A stretch of 64,000 nucleotides of DNA from Lithobates sylvaticus (lineage: Eukaryota > Chordata > Amphibia > Anura > Ranidae): the NCBI GenBank assembly GCA_028564925.1, contig CM053029.1, positions 432,040,569 through 432,104,568 of the forward strand, written 5' to 3'. Positions 46,427-57,625 of the stretch are shown here, in pieces. The stretch's first letter is position 1. Every line of letters begins with the position of its first letter. A program made the position numbers and the translations under genes. A model generated the notes under the pieces. It saw nothing but the letters and a program-made list of their open reading frames with translations. It was not told where the DNA came from and made no database searches.

Positions 46427-47024
46427 CCCTGCCCTAGGCTGGATAAATGTAGTTTTTGGCTCTGCTGTACCGAGATGAGCAGCCATTTATTTTTTCGGCC
46501 TGGTCAGGTCTTTCCCTAAACCTGGGGGTTGATTGCTTGCCTCTGGTAGAAGCTTTCAGAAATAGAATAGGAAGATCAATCTTTGGGCTATGAATATTTA
46601 TCTGACCTCAGCCAATCCCTGGGAGGGGACATGCAGAAGGTGTGGATGGGGAGAAAATAAATATTTGGTTGGGGGGTCTGTTCAGACTCTTTCTTTTAGG
46701 GCATCTGCTCCCAGGAGGTAGCCTGTGTTACTGAAGAGCTGTTGCTGTTAAGCCCCAGCATGAGCTTAGCTAAGGGCCTGAAGGAACCTGGACTTAAAGA
46801 AACTTGCTAGAGTAAACTATCTTAGGAAGTTGGGCTGGAGAACGACCCATTTCACTGAAGAGTGTCACAAGAAAGCTAGGTGTCATCAATCATCAGCAGG
46901 ATGGGCAAATCTGCATAGCTACACTCAGAAAACTCTTACCAGACCATAAGTATTTAAAGTAAAATGTTTTTACAGTGAAACATGACCCATCCAAACACCA
47001 GCAAACGGAAAACACAAAGATATA

Positions 47025-48193
47025 CAGTGGATATAAAAAGTCTACACACCCCTGTTAAAATGTCAGGTTTCTGTGATGTAAAAAAATGAGACAAAGATAA
47101 ATAATTTCAGAAATTTTTCCACCTTTAATGTGACCTATAAACTGCACAACTCAGTTGAAAAAGAAACTGAAATCTTTTAGGGGGGGGGGGGGGGGTAAAA
47201 ATAGAAAACTAAAATAATGTGGTTGCATAAGTGTGCACACCTTCTTATAACTGGGAATGTAGCTGTGTTCAGAATTAAGCAATCACATTCAAACTCATGG
47301 TAAATAGTAGACAGTACACGCCTACCATCATTTAAAGTGCCTCTGATTAACACCAAAAAAAGTTGAGCTGTTCTAGTAGGTCTTTTCGTGACATTTTCTT
47401 AGTTGCATCCTACAGCAACATTAGAGGAGCTGCAGTAATATCTGGCAAGTACTGACTGTGTGGTACATGTGACAACAATCTCCCGTAATCTTCATATGTT
47501 TGGGCTATGGGGTAGAGTGGAAGGATGGAGGCCATTTCTTACGAAGAAAAACATACCAGCCAGCTAAACTTTGCAAAGAAAACACATCTAAAGTCTCCCA
47601 AAAGCATGTGGGAAAATGTGTTATGGTCTGAGAAAACCAAGGTTGAACTTTTTGGTCATAATTCCAAAGGATATGTTCAGCGCAAAAACAACACTGCACA
47701 TAACCAAAAGAACGCCATGTCAACTGTGAAGCATGGTGGTGGCAGCATCATGCTTTGGGGCTGTTTTTCTTCAGCTGGAACAGGGGCCTTAGTCAAGGTA
47801 GAGGGTATTATGAACAGTTTCAAATACCAGTCACTACTGGCACAAAACCATCAGGCTTCTACTAGAAAGCTGAACATGAAGAGGAACTTCATGTTTCAGT
47901 ATGACAAAAACCCAAAGCATACATCCAAATCAACAAAGGAATGGTTTCACCAGAATAAGATTAAAGTTTTGGAATGGCCCAGCTAGAGCCCAGACCTGAA
48001 TATGATTGAAAATCTGTGGGGTGATCTGAAGAGGGCTGTGCACAAGAGATGCCCTCGCAATCTGACATATTTGGAGTGTTTTTGCAAAGAAGAGTGGGCA
48101 AATATTGCCAAGTCAAGAAGTGCCATGCTGATAGACTCATAACTAAAAAGACTAAGTGCTGTAATAAAATCAAAAGACTTTTTATATCCACTG
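47025..48193 (+). mobile_element. Tc1-like transposon #6, internally deleted
   Basis: Ends CAGTGGATATAAAAAGTCTA and GACTTTTTATATCCACTG, flanked by TA (47023-47024, 48194-48195). Length 1169 bp against about 1.6 kb expected: the region for the N-terminal DNA-binding domain is missing. A G run lies at 47180. Confidence 0.88.
47525..48193 (+). pseudogene. Tc1-like transposase pseudogene (#6)
   Basis: An open stretch of 153 codons begins within the catalytic half: 'MWENVLWSEKTKVELFG', 'VKHGGGSIMLWGCFSSAG', '[16 protein letters not shown]', then a stop at 47984 and, beyond it, 'DLNMIENLWGDLKRAVHK'. The first catalytic D is E here ('WSEKT'), the second D and third E are present. The helix-turn-helix half is absent. 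Non-functional. Confidence 0.85.
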
Positions 48194-48725
48194 TAAGTGA
48201 ACCATACCCCAATCACAAAAAAATCTACCTAGCAACCTTACAGAGTAAAAGAAAGCCTAACTAGCAAACTGACTACTTACAATATATACGCAAAATGGGG
48301 AACACAGATCAACCAGATAAACTGGAGATGCAGGGACCAGATGGCAAGTGGGAACCAGGACTGGGATCAGGAACAAGAGGAAGCAGATAAGAGGCAGTAG
48401 GGCACAGGATGCAGGACAGGATGGCAGCAGAGCAAAACACTGCAGTGAGAGGCTGCCTCCCAGGGGGCAGATGCCCCAGAAGAAAGAGCCCGAACAGACC
48501 CTCCCAAATACTTATCTTCTCCCCATCCATACCTCCTGCGTGTCCCCTCCCAGGGATTTGGTGAGATCAGATAAATATTCATAGCCCAAAAAATTGATCT
48601 TCCTATTCTATATCTGAAAGCTTCTTCCAGAGGCAGGCAGGAGCAATCAACCCACAGGTTTAGGGAAAGACCTAACCAGATGGAAAAAAGAAATGGCTGC
48701 TCAGCTGGGTACAGCAGATTCTATC

Positions 48726-49286
48726 ATAATCTATGATTCTACAAAATAAAGTAACATTGAAATACCAATGTGTGTCGACTCCTCTGACTTTGTGTATGCT
48801 GACTAGGCCCTGACTGCACTCCCAATTCATTCTTGGTAATGTTTCCCATCTCTACTTACACTTAATGCTGCAGTGACCTACTCTCCTACTCCACATACCT
48901 GATATCTTCCTCCAAAGCCTCCTATCCTCCTTCACTATTCATATTTGTTTCTCCACATTCTCACTTTCTTCCTTAAGTGCATTGTTCTTCTCCTTTGATG
49001 TCCTATTTTCATCCTCCACTGTTTTAAAAATTACATTGCAATTTTTAGTGGATGCTGGAATGTTGAAGCACCTTATAGTCTATAGTCTTCTACCATTGAG
49101 GGACTTCAGTATTAAATTCTACTTGCAAGATTTTATAGCAGAGAGCAAAGTATACCACAAGAACAAAATAATGTCAGCATAACTCATAACCCCTAAAGGT
49201 CTGGCACTTAGAGCCCTGGGAGGACATACTGCACCACATAAAACAAAAACATTTTACCTAGTTAAATATCATAGTGTAGGTAATCT
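48726..49286. other. Unannotated spacer
   Basis: No feature recognised. Confidence 0.4.
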
Positions 49287-49290
49287 TTAA

Positions 49291-49957
49291 GGCCCCTTTC
49301 ACACAGAGTGGCTTTTCAGGTGCTAAGTGCCTGAAAAGCTCATGAAATCCTATTTCCATTAGACCCCTTTCACACTGAAGGCTAAAAATAGCTCCTGTAA
49401 AGCGCCTGTAAACTGCCTCCCCTGCCACCCCATTGAGAAAGCCTGTGTGCTTTCACATTGGGGCGGTGCGCTTGCAGAACGGAAACTTTGGGGCAGTGCG
49501 GGAGAGGTGTATACACTGCTCCTAAACCACCACTGCCATTGAAATCAATGGGCAGCGCTACCATAACCCGTTGTTAACCACTTCTTTGGGGTTAAAAGTG
49601 CCCCACTCCCACCCGCCAGGTGTCGGTAAAGTGCCGCTAAAATGAGCGGTGCTTTACCGCTGACGCGGGGCAGTCTTCAGTGTAAAAAGGTCTTAAAATC
49701 AATGAATGCTTTTACACTGAGGCGGTGCGCTGGCGGGGTGGTGAAAAAACTCCTGCAAGCAGCACCTTTGGAGCATGTTTGGAGAGCTAAAAAAAGCGCC
49801 TCAAAAAGGCCCCTCTTCATTGAAATGAATGGAAAGCACCTGAAAAGCTCTTCAAAAGCACCTGAAAAGTCCAGAGAAACTCTTCAAAAGTACCCGAAAA
49901 GTGCTGCAAAAGCATTCAGTGTTTTACTGGCAGTTTAGAAGTGCCTCAGTGTGAAAA
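49291..49957. mobile_element. Harbinger-type MITE family B relative, copy 3 (outer)
   Basis: Starts GGCCCCTTTCACACAGAG after TTAA and ends near 'gcctcagtgtgaaaat'. Interior repeats 'cacctgaaaagctc'. Interrupted by a related copy. Confidence 0.65.
49362..49692. mobile_element. Harbinger-type MITE family B, copy 4 (inner)
   Basis: Ends GACCCCTTTCACACTG and CAGTGTAAAAAGGTC, flanked by TTA (49359-49361, 49693-49695). Interior resembles copies 1 and 2. Confidence 0.75.
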
Positions 49958-49964
49958 TAAATAC

Positions 49965-51690
49965 CTTCTCACTTATTCTTTCAGATTCTTTTAGGTAAAA
50001 TGGCTTTTTTCAAATGGGTTTGAAATTGGTTAGAATTGTTCCTGAATTAGTTGTTTGAGCCTTGATTTTGAGTTCAGATGCAGTATAGTAGAAAATACGC
50101 AGTACCAACCCCAAATTAGCCACTGTGTGAGATGGGTCCTTTGATACTGGCTTTGACCTTTATCTTTAACCCCAGCCTCTCTAACACACCTGGCTGGGTG
50201 CGCAAATAGTGATTTTTTACAAAGAAATCACAGACAGCAAACTTATTTCTTCACAATAATGCCAGTTTTAAAAGATAGACATCAAACCAGTCAGTAAAAA
50301 GAAGTAGAGTTGGTATATTCATACCTGTTAGTAGTCAAACAATGTAACCAGGATGGGATCACAGAAAGTGCTAAGTGCCATAGATAAACACATAGCTTCA
50401 AGTTTTACCAGCCAGCCAGGTCAGCTTAAATATTAAGACTGTCACCCAGGGTGCAGCAGGGAGCAGCAGAAGGAACAAATATGTCTAAACCCCTGATACT
50501 ACACTGCCCATATGCACAAGGGTGGCTTTGCTAAGCCTAAAGATGCCTGGAGGACATGGTCCCGACACTAGTGACTCCAAATAGAAAACAGGAGGTTAAA
50601 TTTGGGTAGATGGAATAAACCAGGGGCAGTCCTTGATTGATATCTTCTGCCGGCCTTTTTAAAGCATTGGTGCACTTTAAAAGTGTCATCCAGTTATGAT
50701 ATGTGGGTGGGGTAGAAGCTAAGTAAATCAGTTATAAGGGCAGTGATACCTTGAATCACAGTCTAACGTCTGGTCCTGCAGCAGTCAGTATGCCGTGGAA
50801 CTAAGTGTATGTGTATGAGGTATGGCAGTTAAACTGTCCCGTGGTATCTCAGTTCCTGCCAAACAGTGTTGACACCCCTTCCACCAATCCTGCAGCACGG
50901 TCATAGCAGTGGAAGCAGATTGGGCACCTCCTCAGTCTCTTACCGAATCCCTGGCAGACAGCAGTGGGGTTGATGAAGAATAGCTTCTCTATTGCTCTCT
51001 CCCTCTGGCTGTGTCTCTGTAATGAGTTGGATAGAGTAATGATTCACTGTCCCTCACTAGCAATGGCTCTCCTCTGGCCTAGGATCCTGTATGGCTAGAG
51101 GCACTGGCATGGAGATGTACACTCCTTAGTCCTGAGGCCAACTGCCTCAAACTTTCCCGGGCAGTCTGATATGATTTTCTCCTCCTCTCCCCACTGTCCT
51201 GTGGGTTGTTGGGAGCTGTAGTCTTCCTTTTTATTTAAGCATGCGGCTGCCCCTATCTTCCCAAAACTACACATACCAGACTACCCTTCGTGATTTTTTT
51301 TCTCTAACGAGCATATGGGAAGAGAGAGGCGGGATTAAGAGCAAGCAAATTAAATGATGCCCGCAACTTTTCAGGGCCAAGTGACTCAATGGGAGAAAAC
51401 CTGCCAGCACCTGGCTACACATAGCAATAATAAATAAAAAGTAATGCTGCTCCATAAAATGCAAATCAAACTACAAACATGTTCTAAACAGGTCAGAAGC
51501 AAAAAAAAAAAACCACAGACTAAGGGTTAGTGTATATGCATGTACGCTTCTTGTTTTTATTCACCCAGACTTGTATGGGAACTTGTAAGGGAGAAGAAAT
51601 ATAGTTTACACACAGCAGAATAGGACATGCCAGAACAAAGCCTGGTCAACACAACAAGTATACACTGCTCTAAAAACATCCTGATTAAAC
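49965..51690. other. Unannotated sequence
   Basis: No exon or TIR recognised. 'gggagctgtagtcttcc' at 51210 and 'aaaactacacataccagac' at 51265 form a weak inverted pair typical of unnamed amphibian repeats. Confidence 0.35.
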
Positions 51691-51694
51691 TTTA

Positions 51695-51935
51695 GACCAT
51701 GGTTTATCAAGAAGGGTTCCCCAGAGGTTGCTAGGGGTTCCTTGAGCAACGAGCAATTTCTGCCTTTCAGATATGTTGCCATTGCTCTTTTAACTTTCTA
51801 TAAAGAACATTCTTCCCACTGACCATCACACTAATGTATCATGAGTTGGAGATATAATCATTTTTAGCAGGGGTTCCTTACTAATTGAAAGTGTATCTCA
51901 AGGGTTCCTCTTTGTTGAAAAGCTGCTTTAGACCT
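51695..51935. repeat. Interspersed repeat ('gggttcc' type)
   Basis: 'gggttccccagaggttgct' and 'aggggttccttgagcaa' at the left, 'caggggttcctt' and 'agggttcctc' at the right. A common amphibian interspersed repeat by recollection; ends approximate. Confidence 0.45.
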
Positions 51936-52139
51936 TACCACCCATATCATTTAAATCTGCTTCAGAAAAATGTCAACAGCAAATCACAAATGTCACAATT
52001 GTACCAAAGCTCAAAAACTATTCAAAGTATAGCACAACTTTCAGATAGTACAATGTGTACAAGGTGCAATGTGCGCTTTAACTTGGGAAGTCCAGATAAA
52101 ATATAGAGGGGAAAGCTGTTAGCAATAATCGTAAGAGAA

Positions 52140-52272
52140 TCTGACAGGCTGGTTATATCCAAGTTGATCGATCGATCAACTGGATACATTCAGCCTGCCC
52201 ATTAACAGCTCAAATCTCGGTTGGTTCCTGCTGAACCGGCCGAGATTCAAACCATGTATGGTCGGCCTAACT
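52140..52272. repeat. Small repeat with palindromes
   Basis: Contains 'gttgatcgatcgatcaac' (perfect palindrome) and 'ctcggttggttcctgctgaa' with 'ccggccgag', followed by 'catgtatggtcggcct', likely a small MITE end. Confidence 0.45.
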
Positions 52273-52681
52273 CTTAGTTAGGACAGACAGTGTTCAAATC
52301 TACTTTACAAATGATAATGAAGATCTGCCAACACCATGCAGACAGTGTAATTATAGTAAACATTATAAACACCAAGTGTAATGGGTACAACATTTTTTTT
52401 TGCTGGGAACAGGGCTCAGTAGGGGAGGACCCAGATTAATAAAATAAAATATGTAAATAATGGAAATAATAATGACAATTATTAAAGAATGGTAAATCAA
52501 TGATCCACAGAGTAGTAATTATAATCCAGAGTTCAGTAAAGGTTCATTAAGAATTGGTGTAATGGTCACTGGTGCCCAGGCACTAAGCAATAATAGCTGA
52601 ACTACACAGAGAAGGCCCAATGCTGCTGGGTGGCCAGAAGGGAAGCTCTGGAGACTGGAAAAAGATAAACAAGAGAGAAAA

Positions 52682-53166
52682 ACCCACACAAAGGATATGG
52701 TGTAGCAAATTAAAACCAAAATATTTATTAAAAAGAAAACAGGTATACACTTACAAGACTGACAGGAGGCAAGGCATAGCAATACCACAATAGCAGGAGG
52801 ACCACACTCTCTGGAAGTGTTAGTGCTCAGGGAGCCTCACAAGGACAAAACATTATGGAACAACAGCAGGAACCAGGACTGCCAGGCTGCACGAGGGGTG
52901 AAGCTACTTGTCAGTGGCAGATTGCCCCCCTGATAGATGTCCTCATGCAGTGGTGCCAGGGATGGGGACACATTTCTGAGGGATTTCCTCTTTCTTCACC
53001 AATGAAGAGGAAATCCCTCAGAAATGCTTCCAGAGTGTGTGGACCTCTTGCGCTTGTGGTTTTGATATGCCTTGCCTCCTGGCAGTCATGTTTCCTTTTC
53101 AATAAACATTTTAATAAATATTTTAGTTTTACATTTTCTACACTATATCCTTTGCGTGGGTCTTTC
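52682..53166. mobile_element. Fold-back element, arms about 137 bp
   Basis: Arm 52682-52818 and arm 53030-53166 are diverged complements: 'aaaggatatggtgta' with 'tacactatatccttt', 'aaatatttattaaaa' with 'ttttaataaatattt', 'ggcaaggcat' with 'atgccttgcc'. A perfect hairpin lies at the centre. Confidence 0.75.
52971..53026. repeat. Perfect 22-bp hairpin
   Basis: Arms 52971-52992 and 53005-53026 are exact complements around a 12-base loop. Confidence 0.95.
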
Positions 53167-54530
53167 ATGTATAATTTTTAAGCATGTGAAAAGCAAGTAA
53201 AATAGTAAGCAATAACTTTTTTGTAAACATTTTTTTGTGAATGGGAACATGTAAAAAATATAAAATATATTTTAACTAGCTAACATGGAATCCCCATATA
53301 AGGCTAAAAATATTCTTAGTATCTTTTAGTGAACAACATAAAAAAAAATAAAAAATCATATACTGATAAGCATGTATAGCAACTGATAGGGTAGACACTG
53401 CTTGCTGCAAGAAAACAAGGTAACTGGCAAGCAATGGTGAACAAGCATGAGCAACCTATTGTATAGTCTTGTCAATTGCAGATATTTTCCAGTAATTTTC
53501 AGATATGTGCTTCTTTCCTGCAAAATATCAGAATCATCCCTTTGCTCCTTGGATACCAAGTTAAATATAATTCAAACATTCACCCTTTGCCTTTGAAGAC
53601 AATAACTTTCATCTCAACAAACTCATAGTATTCACATGCAAATAACCAGCTCAGTTTACCCATTTATCGTATACTAAATTATTTGCCTAATGCTATTGCT
53701 CCTTGGGTAAATAATTATACTGCTAGAGTGCAGGGCTTCCTGTGCTGTTGTATTCCAGCCATAGCCATAGCCAAGACCAGCTACAGATCATTGTAGCTGG
53801 ACTCTTAGTACAGGGATTCCTGCAAAGGCATAATAATGAAATGGCTTATGTTGAGCAAGTTTTTAAGAAAGTGTTGGAGCAAAACTGTATGAATGGTAAT
53901 TTCTGCCCACAGGAAGGAGCAATGACCTACAGGTACTGGAAACTATCTTACTACATTACCAAAGATCCAAGCATGGGTGAGAAGACATCTGAAATATTTG
54001 CTAAATGCTGCTGGCTACCAACTACATAGCTACAATTAATTCTATAATTATACATTAGTTTAGTAATATTATACGCTGTATTTTTTAAGCATTGTAATCA
54101 AGATAATTTTCTGCTGGTATTCTGATTATAAGTGTGATACAGTATCTGCAAAAAAGATCTTTTCTTGCGTGCAGACATAAGAAGTAAGGCATCTTACATG
54201 AACTTTTTTTGTACAATATTCCTTCCCTGTGGCACAAATAATTTAACAGTCATGTTTGATTCTTCATTTGATTGAAGAGATGTGTGTGCCTTGCCATTAT
54301 CAAAATAGAAAATTGAATTAGAGTAGACACATTCATGTCTCAGAGGAAGCATGGCCTCTATGATTATGTGATCTAAGCTGTTATACATACATTTAGATTA
54401 TCAGCACGCAGATTAGTGAGCTAGTTGTCATTTGCCAATTCAGCTAGACTTGTCTACTTCTTGAAAAAGAATGAGATGAAAAATATTCATGTTATGCTCA
54501 CCAGTGCATTCAACTTTCCTCGTTGTTATT
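53167..54530. other. Unannotated spacer
   Basis: A 95-codon frame at 53742-54029 has no recognisable domain; nothing else supports a gene. Confidence 0.4.
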
Positions 54531-54566
54531 GAAACTACCAGTACTCTTAGGAGTACTGATAGTTTC
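54531..54566. repeat. Short hairpin, 16-bp arms with one mismatch
   Basis: 'gaaactaccagtactc' pairs with 'gagtactgatagtttc' around TTAG. Confidence 0.85.
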
Positions 54567-54833
54567 AGTATTGCAGTGTTCTGCAATATGAACAGTACAG
54601 TTCTGGGCTGCACTCTATACATCATAAGGACCAATATATCTGGATGGTGCTCAAAGTGACACTCGTGGATACCACAGAAGAAGAAGAGTCACCATCATTC
54701 AATTGAAGAGCAAGAACTACTGTGGTTTGATGCATATTACTTCACATCGGTCAGAGCTATTTAATGTTTTGTGACCTTCAGGGTGCCTTCCTCATGATTT
54801 GACAATGACAAAACAAAAGGTTTTGTCACTGTG

Positions 54834-54880
54834 TCCTCTTAAGGAAGGGACCCTGTGAGGGCCCAAAACATTGGCTGTAT
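54834..54880 (+). other. Decayed hammerhead-like motif (d)
   Basis: 'cttaaggaa', a GGGACCC/GAGGGCCC-like stem, then 'aaaacattgg' follow the order of motifs a to c but with a changed core. Low confidence. Confidence 0.25.
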
Positions 54881-54910
54881 CTGACTCATGAAATGGGATA
54901 TGAATACCAG

Positions 54911-55568
54911 TGGTGTCACTAGGGTTGGTGTCACCTGGTGCGGTAAAACATGGTGTCACCCCCCTCCACCAAGTATAGTCCCCCCTAAGTACAGACCCCC
55001 CTCCCTCAGTACAGACCCCACTCTCCACCAAGTATAGTTCCCCCTCAGTACAGACCCCCCTCCCTCAGTACAAACCCCCCTACAAACCCCCCTCCAGTAA
55101 GTACAGACCTCCCTCCCTCAGTATAGACCCCCCTCTCCACCAAGTATAGACCTCCCCCTTTCCTCAGTACAGACCCTCCTCCACTAAGTACAGACCTCCC
55201 TTCCTTAGTATAGACCCCCCTCTCCACCAAATATAGACCTCCCCCTCCCTCAATACAGACCTCCCTCCCTCAGTATAGACCCCCCTCTCCACCAAATATA
55301 GACCTTCCCCCTTTCCTCAGTACAGACCCCCCTCCACTAAGTACAGACCTCCCTTCCTCAGTATAGACCCCCCTCTCCACCAAAGATAGACCTCCCCCTC
55401 ACTCAGTACAGACCCCCCTCCCTCAGTACAGCCCCCCCTCTCCACTAAGTATAGACTCCCCTCCCTTAGTACAGACCCCCCTTCTCCACCAAGTAAAGCC
55501 CCTCCTCAGTACAGACCCCCCTCCCCAGTACATACCCCCCTCCCTCAGTATAGACCCCTCTCTCCACT
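54911..55568. repeat. C-rich minisatellite ('cagtacagacccccctcc')
   Basis: About 30 irregular units of 18-40 bp built on 'agtayagacccccctcc' and 'ctccaccaagtatag'. Preceded by 'cagtggtgtcactaggg'. Non-coding on either strand. Confidence 0.92.
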
Positions 55569-55941
55569 AAACATTTATTAAGACAAATAGTAGCACAAAA
55601 AAAATATAAAGCATAAACATATAAAAACATGAAGTGTTTAAACATCTGAGAAAATTGTGGAGAAAGCTATGGGTGGTACCTCGTCCTAATAAGTATACAA
55701 AGAAAGGGGAACAAGGGGGTTTAGCCAGCCTGACGGACTCTCTCGGCACCTGAACAAAAACGGGTATTACATAGTGTGTGTTTCATTTATTTATTAGAAA
55801 AAAGTTATACAAAATAATATATACAAATTATAGAAAAGAAAAAATAAAAGTAAAATATTTTTACCAGAGTTAGCCAACACATAACGGTATACATATCACA
55901 CTACTAATTACATTTACAGAGTTTACATGCTGGATAGAGGA

Positions 55942-55978
55942 TGGTTGACGCGTTTCGCTCTTAGCTTCATCAGAACCA
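55942..55978 (-). ncRNA. Hammerhead-like ribozyme motif (b)
   Basis: Reverse strand: helix I TGGTT/AACCA, core CTGATGA, extra A, stem II GCT/AGC with a 3-base loop, GAA, then ACGCGT as the two-base-pair stem III and C as the presumed cleavage base. All canonical core bases are present except for the inserted A. The best of the set. Confidence 0.5.
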
Positions 55979-56316
55979 AATTGGATCCATAATCTCTCTG
56001 TCTGTGTTATTACAAAAGTGGTAAGAAATGAGAGTTAGTCATAGATCAGCCACAACAAGATCCCACCTTATCATATCCAAAAAAAAAAAAAAAAAATATG
56101 CATGTCCTTGTTTCTCAGACTATGGATAATTAGATTCGTAACCTACCTAATAGGTATATCTTGCTTATTTGCAAGGTATCCGGTATGTGTATATCAAAAT
56201 TCAATTAAAAGAACCTTTTCTTAAGAAAGAAGTTGTCATCAGCTTTGTTGATTTGTAGCAATGCAGATGCTGAAAGAGAGAGACCAGGGGGAAAGGGGGG
56301 GGAAAGAAGGGGGAAA

Positions 56317-56334
56317 AAAAAAAAAAAAAAAAAA
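56317..56334. repeat. Poly-A with adjacent G-rich run
   Basis: 'ggggggg' runs followed by about 18 A. Confidence 0.8.
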
Positions 56335-57090
56335 CACACCATTGTGATGTTTAGTTGTGATTATTCGTTACTGCTTCTAATTATTTCGTAGCATAGCCAC
56401 ATTAAAGATGATGGAGTAATTACTTACATCTGTCCTAGTGCTGAAAATGGTATGTATGTGGCTATATAGGACCTCCTCATTTATTGGATAAGTCTCCAAA
56501 AGAATGCCTGTGTTGTAATTCTGAGAGAGTGAACAGAGATCAAACAATAAATGTTGAGAATAACGAACCCATCCTATAGAGTTCAAAATGAAAAGGGGAC
56601 CCACCTTATTAGGTAGATTCACAGTTTAAATAGTTTGATCGAAGGTCCAAATAGCGTTACAGCATGCCTTAGTGACATAGCCCATTACTACAGGACCTGA
56701 TAAGTAGAAAAGGTCATTATTTTTAAAATAGACATCCCACTTGTAAAAAAGATAAGTTTAGACTGTTAGAGAGGTGTATAGGAGAGTCTATACCTGTTCC
56801 AGTCCAAAAAGCCTCCTCTGGGAAGGACAGCCTATTAAGCCCTTGAGTGGACACCCCTTCAAGTTGGGGAGTCCTAAGCCAGGTCTAATAAAGTAGAGAC
56901 AAAAAGTGTCACTTTGGATGCTCATTTAAGGTCGATGCCATAACGTAAAACCAGACCAGAGAGCAGTAAAACATACCTGTAACCCAGTGATAGAGCACGA
57001 GCTGCCTTCCCAATACTTCCTCTGTCCTCTGTTTAAACATCTGTTAACGCTAGCACAGCATGTAATTATATAGTACAGTTATGCGGTTTC

Positions 57091-57142
57091 TCACACCCGA
57101 CACGTTTCGGAGTCTATAGTTTCCTCCTTCTTCAAGGGTGAG
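57091..57142 (-). ncRNA. Hammerhead-like ribozyme motif (c)
   Basis: Reverse strand: helix I CACCC/GGGTG, core TTGAAGA (C3 changed), extra A, stem II GGAG/CTCC, GAA, ACGTGT stem III, then C. Same architecture as a and b. Confidence 0.45.
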
Positions 57143-57625
57143 AACAGGGAGAAACCAGATGTTTAAACAGTGTATATTGGACACTTCAATGGTTCAAAAC
57201 TTTAAAAGCATGTATTTGAATACAGATAGCTCCCATATCTTCACTTCAGGGGTCCCCGGTGACAAGGAACATGCAGAGATGGTTTAAAGGTCTGCAGTTG
57301 TCATCAAATGGAAGGCCCACAAGGCACCCAAAACCAAACCCCTCTCCTCCACCTAAAGGAGGATTAATATGCAGACTGAGAGACATGGGAGAAGCCCGGG
57401 GGCACACTGGGGTCGGAAACAAAGGGGGGGAGCCCTGTAATTGAGCTATTGCCTGCACCGAGGGCCTAGGGTGATACGAAGCCACAGCTATAAAGACAGC
57501 GGTATTTTCGTGTGGCCGCTCGTCTCGTCATCCAGCCTTCATCTGAGGCATATAAAATGACTTCATGTTTTTATATGTTTATGCTTTATATTTTTTGTGC
57601 TACTATTTGTCTTAATAAACGTTTC

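Larger units (their letters stand above)
46427..48725. mobile_element. 2.3 kb fold-back element R12 carrying a Tc1 copy
   Basis: Inverted arms of about 300 bp at 46457-46740 and 48420-48720, sharing in complement 'ctgctgtacc', 'gagcagccattt', 'agaatagg' with 'cctattct' and 'gggcatctgctcccagg'. The centre holds Tc1 #6 and about 500 bp of unrecognised sequence. No own coding region seen. Confidence 0.78.
55566..57622 (-). mobile_element. Penelope-type or fold-back element with two hammerhead-like motifs
   Basis: Short inverted ends ('agacaaatagtagcacaaaa' at 55580 and its complement at 57590) extend about 60 bp. Between them lie two minus-strand hammerhead-like motifs (55942, 57091) and a minus-strand 'aataaataaatgaaac' tail. 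No reverse transcriptase is visible, so it would be non-autonomous. The class is inferred from the ribozyme motif. Confidence 0.45.

Noticed and set aside
53742-54029. 95-codon plus-strand frame as host exon
   Set aside because: No domain, no splice context I can defend, and no similarity recognised.
54911-55568. CRISPR-like spacing in the C-rich repeat
   Set aside because: Units are irregular and contiguous without unique spacers, and the genome is vertebrate; it is a minisatellite.
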